A stretch of 5,943 nt of DNA from Candidatus Methylomirabilota bacterium (GCA_016208645.1 JACQXP010000118.1:1-5943), one strand, 5' to 3'; counted from the stretch's first letter, positions 1-5,607 are shown. Numbers and translations: made by a program. The notes: a model not told the origin generated them from the letters alone.

Positions 1-164
1 GGCCGGGGGCCGCAATCGGCTGGAATTGGCGCGACCCGGATCCCGTCCGGCAGACGCGACGTGAGCCGGCGGGTCCCTGAGGATCTCCAGCCTCTCTTGC
101 CTCGTCCGTTTTCCCCGTCTACACGAGACACCGGTGAGGGGTCTGTCGGAAGCTTCCAATGCAA
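1..164. other. Left-edge segment with no supported gene
   Basis: I see no gene I can defend here. On the + strand, frame 2 runs open from the edge to a TGA at 62-64 and frame 3 to a TGA at 78-80. Either could be the last 20-25 codons of an upstream gene. Frame 3 has more G/C at third positions, but the peptide matches no family I recognise. Frame 1 stays open to 240, but it runs through the repeat array and is probably chance in GC-rich DNA. No hairpin followed by a T run, as in an intrinsic terminator, is evident. The segment most likely holds the 3' end of an unseen gene plus the leader of rimO. Confidence 0.3.
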
Positions 165-237
165 AACCGACAACCGACAACGGACAACCGGCCAAGTGAA
201 GCAATGCAGAGAGTTGACCGGTTGTCAGTTGTCCGTT
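165..237. repeat. Inverted heptamer array upstream of rimO (word AACCGAC)
   Basis: The left half is four 7-base units in register from 165 to 192: AACCGAC, AACCGAC, AACGGAC, AACCGGC. The right half is the same word reversed and complemented from 217 to 237: ACCGGTT, GTCAGTT, GTCCGTT. Positions 172-191 pair with 218-237 at 18 of 20 bases, leaving a 26-base loop (192-217). There is no T run after the stem, so a classic intrinsic terminator is unlikely. The array ends 36 bases before the chosen rimO start and would lie in its leader if transcription starts upstream. The same design recurs with other words at 2097-2168, 3383-3457 and 4026-4251. Confidence 0.85.
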
Positions 238-273
238 TGAAATTTTCCGTTGAGCGAATTTCTTGACTGCGGC

Positions 274-1542
274 ATGGATCAAGCGGTGGAGATGACCGAC
301 GGCGACGGAACCAAGGACGGACAGCCGGTCCGGGTCAGCCTGGTGAATCTGGGGTGTCCGAAGAACCAGGTGGACGCCGAGGTCATGCTCGGGCAGCTCG
401 CGGCGGCGGGGTACCAGATCGAGGAGGCGCCGGAACGGGCCGACCTGATCGTCGTGAACACCTGCAGCTTCATCCAGGAGGCGAAGGAGGAATCCATCCG
501 GACCATCCTGGAGGCGGCCGCGCTGAAGCGGACGGGCCGCTGCCAGGCCGTGGTGGTGAGCGGGTGCCTGGCCCAACGCTACGGGCAGGAATTGCCGGCC
601 CTGCTGCCCGAGGTGGATGCCTTCGTCGGGACCGGCGAATTTCCCCGCATCGCGGACATCGCCGCCGCCACCCTCCGGCGATCCGCCGGGGACCGGACCT
701 GGGTCACGGGCCACACGCTGGCCGAGGCGCGGCGGCTGGCGGCCGCGGGGGTCCGCGAACTCATCCTGATCTCCCAGGAGACCACCGACTACGGGGGGGA
801 TCGCGGCGAGACGCACGGTTTGATCCGGCTGCTGGAGGGCCTGCTGGACATCCCGGCCTTCCGCTGGATCCGCCTGCACTACCTGTATCCCACCCGGGTC
901 ACACCCGAGCTCATCGCGCTCCTGGCGTCCGAGCCGCGACTCTGCCGGTACCTGGACATGCCGCTGCAGCACAGTGACGGGGCCGTGCTCAAGGCCATGG
1001 GCCGCGGCGGCGACGAGCAGAGCCTCCGGCGACTGGTGGAACGGGTCCGGCGGGCCGTCCCCGACCTCACCATCCGCACCGCCTTCATCGCGGGCTTCCC
1101 CGGCGAGACCCCGGCGCAGTTCTCCCGCCTCCTCCGCTTCGTCGAGGCAATGCGCTTCGACCGGGTGGGGGTCTTCTGCTACTCGGATGAGGAGGGAACA
1201 CCCGCCGCATCCCTGGGTCCCAAGGTTCCCCGCCGGGTGGCCGAGGCGCGGCGCGCGCGCCTGATGGCCGTCCAGGCGGGGATCGCCGAGGAGCAGGGAC
1301 GCGCCCTGCTCGGCACCGTCCAGGAGGTGATGGTGGACGGCCCGGCCCCGGAATTTCCGGGCGTCCAGTGCGGGCGGACCGCCGCGCATGCGCCGGAGGT
1401 GGATGGCACGGTCTACCTCCGCGGGGCGAGCGTCCGCCCGGGGACGATGGTGCGGGCCCGGATCCGGGAGGCCTACGAGCATGACCTGGCGGCCGACATC
1501 CTGGAGGCAGGGGGCGAGCCATGCGACACCGCGCTCCTGTGA
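274..1542 (+). CDS. rimO: Ribosomal protein S12 methylthiotransferase RimO, lacking the radical-SAM cysteine motif
   Basis: RimO normally adds a methylthio group to a conserved aspartate of ribosomal protein S12, using S-adenosylmethionine and two iron-sulfur clusters. The N-terminal UPF0004 domain is intact, with its three cluster cysteines in NLGCPKN (Cys28), NTCSF (Cys64) and SGCLAQR (Cys98). Later family blocks are also clear: AAGVRELILISQ, RLHYLYPTRVT, YLDMPLQH, TAFIAGFPGET, and a C-terminal TRAM domain from about residue 346, including APEVDGTVYL. The radical-SAM CX3CX2C motif, normally within a KIxEGC...C..C block just before EARxL, is absent. The text runs from GDRTWVTG directly to HTLAEARRL (about residues 139-154), some 40 residues shorter than E. 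coli RimO recalled from memory. The frame is kept. As written it should not bind the catalytic cluster. The start is uncertain: ATG 274, ATG 292 and TTG 250 are in frame and none has a convincing ribosome site. The 3' end overlaps pgpA by 22 bases. Confidence 0.9.
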   Translation: MDQAVEMTDGDGTKDGQPVRVSLVNLGCPKNQVDAEVMLGQLAAAGYQIEEAPERADLIVVNTCSFIQEAKEESIRTILEAAALKRTGRCQAVVVSGCLAQRYGQELPALLPEVDAFVGTGEFPRIADIAAATLRRSAGDRTWVTGHTLAEARRLAAAGVRELILISQETTDYGGDRGETHGLIRLLEGLLDIPAFRWIRLHYLYPTRVTPELIALLASEPRLCRYLDMPLQHSDGAVLKAMGRGGDEQSLRRLVERVRRAVPDLTIRTAFIAGFPGETPAQFSRLLRFVEAMRFDRVGVFCYSDEEGTPAASLGPKVPRRVAEARRARLMAVQAGIAEEQGRALLGTVQEVMVDGPAPEFPGVQCGRTAAHAPEVDGTVYLRGASVRPGTMVRARIREAYEHDLAADILEAGGEPCDTALL

Positions 1543-2021
1543 CCGCCTCCAGGACGGGCGACGGGACCGGAGCCGCATGGCGCCTGGTCGCCACCGGCGC
1601 CGGCGTCGGGCGGCTTCCCTTCGCCCCGGGGACGGCCGGCAGCCTCCTAGGGGCGGTGCTGTGCTTCCCCCTGCTCAGCCTCCCGTGGCCGGTGTACCTG
1701 GGGGCCACGGTCCTGCTGGCCGTCCTGGCGGTATGGGTCGCGGGTCGGGCGGCGAGCGAGGCCGGCGAACCGGATCCGGCACACGTCGTGATTGACGAGA
1801 TCGTGGGGATGTGGGTGGCCGCCATCGCCCTGTCGCCCGGTCTGTACGACGTGGCGGCCGTCTTCCTGCTGTTCCGCCTCATGGATGTGGTCAAGCCGGC
1901 GCCCATCCCCCGGTTGGAACGGCTGCCCGGCGGGCTCGGCATCGTGGCCGACGACGTCGCGGCCGGCCTCCTGGCCCGCGCGGCCTGGTGGCTCCTCCAG
2001 GCGAACTTCGATTTCCTCTGA
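1521..2021 (+). CDS. pgpA: Phosphatidylglycerophosphatase A
   Basis: This integral membrane enzyme removes phosphate from phosphatidylglycerophosphate to give phosphatidylglycerol in the inner membrane. The 166 residues match the usual family size and carry all the family blocks: GRLPFAPGTAGS (residues 30-41), DPAHVVIDEIVG (85-96), FRLMDVVKPAPIP (118-130) and GGLGIVADDVAAG (137-149). The acidic residues Asp92, Glu93, Asp144 and Asp145 are the likely metal-binding and catalytic set, by family analogy. Hydrophobic stretches near 41-55, 57-75, 95-120 and 144-161 fit a multi-pass membrane protein. The ATG at 1521 has a GGGGGCGAG purine-rich stretch just upstream and overlaps rimO by 22 bases. An in-frame GTG at 1539 would give the compact GTGA overlap with the rimO stop, so the true start could be six codons later. 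Either way, translation is probably coupled to rimO. No internal deletion is seen. Confidence 0.93.
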   Translation: MRHRAPVTASRTGDGTGAAWRLVATGAGVGRLPFAPGTAGSLLGAVLCFPLLSLPWPVYLGATVLLAVLAVWVAGRAASEAGEPDPAHVVIDEIVGMWVAAIALSPGLYDVAAVFLLFRLMDVVKPAPIPRLERLPGGLGIVADDVAAGLLARAAWWLLQANFDFL

Positions 2022-2053
2022 TCCGCCGAAATTGAACCGCCGGTACCAACGGC

Positions 2054-2070
2054 ATCCGCCTCAGGCGGAT
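2054..2070. repeat. Short GC-rich palindrome in the pgpA-cinA gap
   Basis: ATCCGCC, then TCA, then GGCGGAT forms a perfect 7-base-pair stem with a 3-base loop, 32 bases after the pgpA stop. No T run follows on the + strand. It could be a mild transcript-end hairpin or a copy of a dispersed palindrome. Finding other copies in the same genome would decide between these. Confidence 0.6.
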
Positions 2071-2096
2071 TGGTGCGCCATGGACGCCGAGGTTTC

Positions 2097-2168
2097 GTAA
2101 GGGGGTAAGGCGTGAGGGGTGAGGGGGAGAAACACGCTTCGCCTTACCCCTGACCCCTCACCCCTAAC
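2097..2168. repeat. Inverted heptamer array between pgpA and cinA (word GTGAGGG)
   Basis: The left half has three units in register from 2105 to 2125 (GTAAGGC, GTGAGGG, GTGAGGG), preceded by a related GTAAGGG at 2097-2103. The right half has four complementary units in register from 2141 to 2168 (GCCTTAC, CCCTGAC, CCCTCAC, CCCTAAC). Positions 2105-2125 can pair with 2148-2168 at 18 of 21 bases. An alternative pairing is exact: GTAAGGC at 2105-2111 with GCCTTAC at 2141-2147. The two pairings interleave, so the RNA could switch between folds. The array ends 47 bases before the cinA start. Confidence 0.85.
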
Positions 2169-2215
2169 GAAGAATCCCCTGGCGTCATGGCGGTTCATGT
2201 TTTTGGGAAACTGAG

Positions 2216-3382
2216 ATGGGCACAGAGATCATAACCATCGGGACGGAACTGCTCCTGGGCCAGATCGTGGATACCAACGCCAGTTGGATCGCGCAGCGGC
2301 TGGCCGAGGCGGGCATCGACCTCTTCTACAAGACCACGGTGGGAGATAACGCCGGCCGGATCGAGGCGGCGTTGCGGCAGGCCCTGGAACGTGCAGACGT
2401 GATCATCACGACGGGCGGCCTGGGACCCACCGAGGATGATCTCACCCGCGACGTCGTGGCGGCCGTCCTGGAACGCCCCCTGCGCCTGGATCCGGCCGTC
2501 CTGGCCCACATCGAGCGGCGCTTTGCCCACCGAAAGATCCCCATGCCGGAGAACAACCGGAAACAGGCCATGGTCCCAGAGCCCGCCGAGATGAAGCCCA
2601 TGCTCACGGAGCAGGTGATCCCCCGCATCCGGGAGACCTTCGGCATCCAGAGCCGCATCGTGTCCCGGGTCCTGAAGACGTGCGGCATCAGCGAGTCCAA
2701 GCTGGACCACGCCATCGGCGATTACTTCCGGGAGATGCAGAATCCGACGATCGGCGTCCTGGCCCACGCCGGCGAGATCCATGTACGCCTGACCTGCAAG
2801 GGGGAGGATCCCGCCACCATCACCCGGATGCTGGACGACCTGGAGGCGAAGATTCGCGAGCGGTTGGGACCCCTCATCTTCGGCCGGGACGAGGAAAAGC
2901 TGGAGGCCCTGATCGGGCAGCTTCTGCGGGAGCGGAAGGCCACGCTGGCCGTGGCCGAGTCGTGCACCGGAGGTCTGCTCGCCAGCCGGCTCACAGACAT
3001 CTCCGGGAGCTCCGACTACTTGGAGCGGGGCGTGGTGACGTACAGCAACACCGCGAAGGAGCAGATCCTGGGCGTGCCGGCAGAGCTGCTCCGGGAGTCC
3101 GGCGCCGTCAGCCTGCCGGTCGTCCGGGCCATGGCGGAGGGCGTCCGCCGGATGAGCGGGACCACCTTCGGCTTGGCAACCACTGGCATCGCGGGCCCCA
3201 CGGGGGCCACGCCCGAGAAGCCGGTCGGCCTCGTGTGCATTGCGCTGGCGTGGGACGGCGGCGACCTGGCGCGCGAGTACCGCTTCCACGGGGGGCGCGA
3301 GTTGATCAAGTATCGCGCCGCCCAGATGGCCCTGGAGATGCTCCGCCGTCACCTGCTGGCCGTGCCCATCTCGGAAACCTAA
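2216..3382 (+). CDS. cinA: CinA-family protein with a shortened N-terminal domain
   Basis: CinA combines an N-terminal MoCF-like (COG1058) domain, reported to hydrolyse ADP-ribose, with a C-terminal (COG1546, PncC-type) domain that deamidates nicotinamide mononucleotide to nicotinate mononucleotide. The start is clear: IITIGTELLLGQIVDTNA (5-22), then TTGGLGPTEDDLTRD (65-79) and ENNRKQAM (112-119). The C-terminal domain is complete, with AESCTGGLLASRLT (247-260), GVVTYSNTAKEQILGV (272-287) and ATTGIAGPTGATPEKPVG (321-338). The oddity lies at residues 119-128. KQAM is followed by VPE and then PAEMKPM, whereas family members have about 30 more residues here, including an NPxGTAPG segment and an LPGxP loop. 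The total of 388 residues is short for a family usually about 410-430. The reading frame is kept. NMN deamidation may survive while the N-terminal activity is doubtful. The ATG at 2216 is chosen because it opens the conserved N-terminus. The ribosome site is weak (GGGAAA about 9 bases upstream). Confidence 0.93.
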   Translation: MGTEIITIGTELLLGQIVDTNASWIAQRLAEAGIDLFYKTTVGDNAGRIEAALRQALERADVIITTGGLGPTEDDLTRDVVAAVLERPLRLDPAVLAHIERRFAHRKIPMPENNRKQAMVPEPAEMKPMLTEQVIPRIRETFGIQSRIVSRVLKTCGISESKLDHAIGDYFREMQNPTIGVLAHAGEIHVRLTCKGEDPATITRMLDDLEAKIRERLGPLIFGRDEEKLEALIGQLLRERKATLAVAESCTGGLLASRLTDISGSSDYLERGVVTYSNTAKEQILGVPAELLRESGAVSLPVVRAMAEGVRRMSGTTFGLATTGIAGPTGATPEKPVGLVCIALAWDGGDLAREYRFHGGRELIKYRAAQMALEMLRRHLLAVPISET

Positions 3383-3457
3383 ATTCGGATTGCGGAATGC
3401 GGAATTTCTGGTGCCGACAGCATATTCCGCAATCCGCATTCCGAATTCCGCAATCGG
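3383..3457. repeat. Inverted heptamer array filling the cinA-thpR gap (word CGGAATG)
   Basis: The array starts on the base after the cinA stop codon and ends six bases before the thpR ATG. The left half has three units from 3386 to 3406: CGGATTG, CGGAATG, CGGAATT. The right half has five complementary units in register from 3423 to 3457: TATTCCG, CAATCCG, CATTCCG, AATTCCG, CAATCGG. Positions 3383-3405 pair with 3424-3446 at 21 of 23 bases around an 18-base loop (3406-3423). A co-transcribed message would carry this hairpin between the two genes. The final unit lies over the place where the thpR ribosome site should be, so folding could affect thpR translation. That effect is inference. Confidence 0.9.
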
Positions 3458-3463
3458 CACAAG

Positions 3464-4030
3464 ATGCGTCTTTTCGTTGCGGTGAATCTTCCTTCCGAGG
3501 TCCGCGAGCGGCTGGCGGCCGTGCAGGATCGCCTGCGCCGCGCGCAGGCCGACGTGAGCTGGGTGCGGGCGGAGAATATCCACGTCACCTTGAAGTTCCT
3601 GGGAGACGTCGAGGCGAAGCGGCTGGAACGCGTCCGTCCCGCCCTGGCCGAGGAGGCCCGGGCCGGTGCGCCCTTCTCGATGGAGGTATCCGGGGTCGGC
3701 AGCTTCGGCGGGCGAATCCCGCGAGTGGTCTGGGTCGGCGTGGGGGACGGGGCCGAGCCGCTCACGCGACTTGCCGGACAGGTCGAAGACGGCCTGGGGC
3801 GTGTGGGCTTCCCCAAGGAGCGGCGCGGGTTCGCCGCGCACCTCACTGTCGGCCGCGTGCGGTCGCCCAGGAACGCGGAGGCGCTCCTCGCGGCGCTCGG
3901 GGAGGAGAGGACAGAGCCATTCGGAGTCGCCGAGGTCACACAGTTCGACCTGATGCAGAGCGAACTCCGCCCGAGCGGGTCGGTCTACTCGGTGCTGGAG
4001 AAGTTTCCGCTTGGTTCGCGCTCTGGCTAG
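3464..4030 (+). CDS. thpR: RNA 2',3'-cyclic phosphodiesterase (2H phosphoesterase, formerly 2'-5' RNA ligase)
   Basis: Members of this family open 2',3'-cyclic phosphates at RNA ends in the cytoplasm and can join or split 2'-5' RNA linkages in vitro. The 188 residues match the family size. The N-terminus MRLFVAVNLP is typical. Both catalytic HxTx motifs of the 2H superfamily are present: His40-Val-Thr42-Leu within NIHVTLKFLG, and His126-Leu-Thr128-Val within FAAHLTVGRV. Between them lies the usual SGVGSFGG...PRVVWVGV strand region, and the C-terminal ELRPSGSVYSVLEKFPL is also family-like. The gene appears intact. The ATG at 3464 is chosen because it opens the conserved N-terminus, but no good ribosome site precedes it: the six bases between the heptamer array and the start are GCACAAG-like. 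The stop codon (4028-4030) lies inside the first 8-base unit of the next array. Co-transcription with cinA is likely, given the 81-base gap. Confidence 0.93.
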   Translation: MRLFVAVNLPSEVRERLAAVQDRLRRAQADVSWVRAENIHVTLKFLGDVEAKRLERVRPALAEEARAGAPFSMEVSGVGSFGGRIPRVVWVGVGDGAEPLTRLAGQVEDGLGRVGFPKERRGFAAHLTVGRVRSPRNAEALLAALGEERTEPFGVAEVTQFDLMQSELRPSGSVYSVLEKFPLGSRSG

Positions 4031-4081
4031 GACGCTTGGAAGCTAGGATGCTTGGAGGCTTGAAGGCCAAGGGCGAAGATT

Positions 4082-4221
4082 CTTAACCCGAAGTATTCAC
4101 GAATGCCCCCAGACACCCTCACCGGGTACCCCCTGGATGCCCTCTCCCCACCGCGGGAGAGGGACGGGGTGAGGGGGCAGCCCCGAGGCACGAAGCGAGT
4201 TCGCGAATAATCCGGGTTAAG
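4082..4221. mobile_element. Candidate MITE-like element with 22-base terminal inverted repeats
   Basis: Positions 4082-4103 and 4200-4221 are inverted copies matching at 19 of 22 bases. The shared pattern is CTTAACCCG, one variable base, A, one variable base, TATTC, one variable base, CGAA. The 140-base unit has no coding potential and encloses a GC-rich hairpin. Non-autonomous miniature elements have this size and form, so mobility is plausible. I see no clear target-site duplication next to the ends (ATT on the left, CTT on the right) and no transposase in the window. It could also be a complex REP-type unit. Confidence 0.5.
4105..4178. repeat. REP-like double-stem hairpin
   Basis: CCCTCTCCC at 4140-4148 pairs perfectly with GGGAGAGGG at 4155-4163 around a 6-base loop. 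Outside it, CCCTCACC at 4116-4123 pairs with GGTGAGGG at 4168-4175, and GCCCCC at 4105-4110 can alternatively pair with GGGGGC at 4173-4178. Hairpins built from CCCTCACC and CCCTCTCCC words are, from general familiarity, common dispersed intergenic palindromes in GC-rich bacteria. A role in ending or protecting the thpR transcript is possible, but no T run follows. Confidence 0.65.
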
Positions 4222-4278
4222 CTTCCCAGCCTCCTAACGCCTTCCAGCGTGTCCTCCACAACAGAGTCCTGGTGTGTC

Positions 4279-5607
4279 ATGCAACTTGACGAGCTGAGAA
4301 AGGCAGCGCGCAAGATCTTCGATGCCGCGGTGCGGGCGGTGGACGCGGCCGCGGCCGTCCGCCGGCATCTCCGGCGAGAGGATTCGCGCCTCCGCGTCGG
4401 GCAGGAGACGCTGGACCTGGGGGACGTGCGCCAGATCGTGGTGGTGGGATGCGGAAAGGCGGCTGCGCCCATGGCCGCGGCCGTGGAGGATGTGCTGGCG
4501 GATCGGATCCGTCGTGGGGTCGTCGTGACGAAGTACGGTCACGTGCAGCCCACCCGGGTGATCCGCATCCACGAGGCGGGCCATCCGGTTCCCGACGAGG
4601 CCGGCGTCGCGGGGACGCGGGCGATCCTGGATCACGTCCGGGGCCTCGGGCCGAAGGACCTGGTCCTGGTCCTCATCTCCGGCGGGGGGTCCGCCTTGAC
4701 CCCGGCACCCGTGGACGGCATCTTGCTCTCGGAGAAGCAGGCCCTGACCAAATCACTTCTGGCCTGCGGCGCGGACATCCGGGAGATCAACACGCTGCGC
4801 AAGCACATCTCCCGGGTCAAGGGCGGGCAACTGGCCCGGGCGGCCCAGCCCGCGCGCGTCGTGGCGCTCATCCTTTCGGACATCGTCGGGGATCCGCTGG
4901 ATGCCATTGCCTCGGGCCCCACCGTGCCCGACCCGACCACCTTTGCCGACGCCCTGAGGATCCTGGACAAGTACCGCATCCGCGGGGAAGTCCCCGCGAC
5001 AGTCCGTGCTCGTCTGGAGGCCGGCACTCGCGGAGAGGTTCCCGAGACGCCGAAGCCCGAGGATCCCCTGTTCGCCCGGGTCCACAACCTGATCGTGGGG
5101 AGCAACATCCAGGCCCTGGAGGCGGCCCGGTCCGAGGCGCACGCGCTGGGCCTGACCCCGCTGATCCTGTCCTCGTCCATCGAGGGCGAGACGCGAGAGA
5201 TCGCCCGGATGCACGCCGCCCTGGCACGCGAGGTCCGGACGAGCGGCAACCCGGTCACGCCGCCGGCCTGCCTCATCTCCGGCGGGGAGACCACCGTCAC
5301 GCTGCGGGGATCCGGCAAGGGCGGGCGCAACCAGGAGTTCGTCCTGGCGGCCGCCCTGGACATCGCAGGCTTACCGGATACCGTGATCCTGAGCGCGGGG
5401 ACGGACGGGACGGACGGTCCGACGGACGCCGCCGGCGCCATTGCGGATGGCGAGACCTGTGGGCGGGCGCTCGCCCTGGGCCTGAATCCGCGAGCCGCCC
5501 TGGATGGAAACGACGCCTACCCCTTCTTCGAAAAGCTCGGCGACCTCATCCTGACCGGTCCCACCAACACCAACGTCATGGACGTCCGCCTGGTCCTGGC
5601 AGGATAG
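4279..5607 (+). CDS. gckA: Glycerate 2-kinase, MOFRL family
   Basis: This enzyme phosphorylates D-glycerate with ATP to 2-phosphoglycerate, feeding glycerate from serine-cycle, glyoxylate or photorespiratory routes into lower glycolysis. Older annotations call this family hydroxypyruvate reductase TtuD. The 442 residues match the family. The N-terminal DUF4147 domain holds VVVGCGKAAAPM with Lys60, EAGHPVPDEAG, ISGGGSAL (133-140) and RKHISRVKGG (174-183). LSDIVGDPLDAIASGPTVPDPTTF follows. The C-terminal MOFRL domain starts with ISGGETTVTLRG and GGRNQEF (Arg350), then GTDGTDGPTDAAGA, NDAYPFF and TGPTNTNVMD. Lys60 and Arg350 are the residues I would expect to be catalytic, by analogy with characterised MOFRL kinases. 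No internal deletion is seen, unlike rimO and cinA. ATG 4279 is preferred over GTG 4249 because it opens the usual LRKAARKIFDAAVRAVD start, and because the upstream ten codons overlap the repeat arm. The ribosome site is weak (AGAG about 12 bases upstream). The long repeat-filled gap suggests its own promoter, which I cannot pinpoint. Confidence 0.93.
   Translation: MQLDELRKAARKIFDAAVRAVDAAAAVRRHLRREDSRLRVGQETLDLGDVRQIVVVGCGKAAAPMAAAVEDVLADRIRRGVVVTKYGHVQPTRVIRIHEAGHPVPDEAGVAGTRAILDHVRGLGPKDLVLVLISGGGSALTPAPVDGILLSEKQALTKSLLACGADIREINTLRKHISRVKGGQLARAAQPARVVALILSDIVGDPLDAIASGPTVPDPTTFADALRILDKYRIRGEVPATVRARLEAGTRGEVPETPKPEDPLFARVHNLIVGSNIQALEAARSEAHALGLTPLILSSSIEGETREIARMHAALAREVRTSGNPVTPPACLISGGETTVTLRGSGKGGRNQEFVLAAALDIAGLPDTVILSAGTDGTDGPTDAAGAIADGETCGRALALGLNPRAALDGNDAYPFFEKLGDLILTGPTNTNVMDVRLVLAG

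Larger units (their letters stand above)
4026..4251. repeat. Nested composite inverted repeat between thpR and the glycerate kinase (outer octamer word GCTTGGAA)
   Basis: The outer left arm has five 8-base units in register from 4026 to 4065: GCTAGGAC, GCTTGGAA, GCTAGGAT, GCTTGGAG, GCTTGAAG. The first unit contains the thpR stop codon. The outer right arm has complementary units TTCCCAGC (4223-4230), CTCCTAAC (4231-4238) and CTTCCAGC (4241-4248). Between the arms sits a separate element with its own terminal inverted repeats (4082-4221), which itself encloses a REP-like hairpin. This layering looks like a secondary element placed into the loop of an array built like the other three. No gene is seen in it. 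Confidence 0.8.

Noticed and set aside
165..237. CRISPR array
   Set aside because: The units are 7 bases, contiguous and inverted about a centre; there are no 25-40-base direct repeats with unique spacers, and no cas genes are present.
250..273. TTG at 250 as the rimO start
   Set aside because: It adds eight unconserved residues, is a rare start codon and sits 13 bases after the repeat arm; the ATG at 274 or 292 is more plausible.
719..1253. Exact 16-base direct repeat TGGCCGAGGCGCGGCG at 719-734 and 1238-1253 in rimO, as a possible cause of the deletion
   Set aside because: Both copies encode AEARR in places where the family naturally has AEAR-like text, and the repeat flanks sequence that is still present, so it does not explain the missing segment.
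1085..1942. 285-codon open frame on the - strand
   Set aside because: It is antisense to rimO and pgpA, with a low-complexity proline/arginine-rich translation and no family motif.
2022..2215. Intrinsic terminator after pgpA
   Set aside because: The palindrome at 2054-2070 and the array stem are not followed by a T run on the + strand.
2195..3841. 548-codon open frame on the - strand
   Set aside because: It lies opposite cinA, an array and thpR, all of which have clear family motifs on the + strand. The peptide has no recognisable domain and crosses the repeat array; GC-rich genes commonly leave such open antisense frames.
2680..4086. 468-codon + strand frame spanning cinA and thpR
   Set aside because: It is out of frame with two well-supported genes, and its glycine/arginine/proline-rich composition is typical of a shifted GC-rich frame.
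4249..4278. GTG at 4249 as the glycerate kinase start
   Set aside because: It lies at the edge of the octamer array arm and adds ten residues not typical of the family; ATG 4279 opens the usual N-terminus.
4671..5287. Exact 17-base repeat at 4671-4687 and 5271-5287, 600 bases apart, in the glycerate kinase
   Set aside because: Both copies encode the LISGG loop that each domain of MOFRL kinases carries; shared codon choice explains it.
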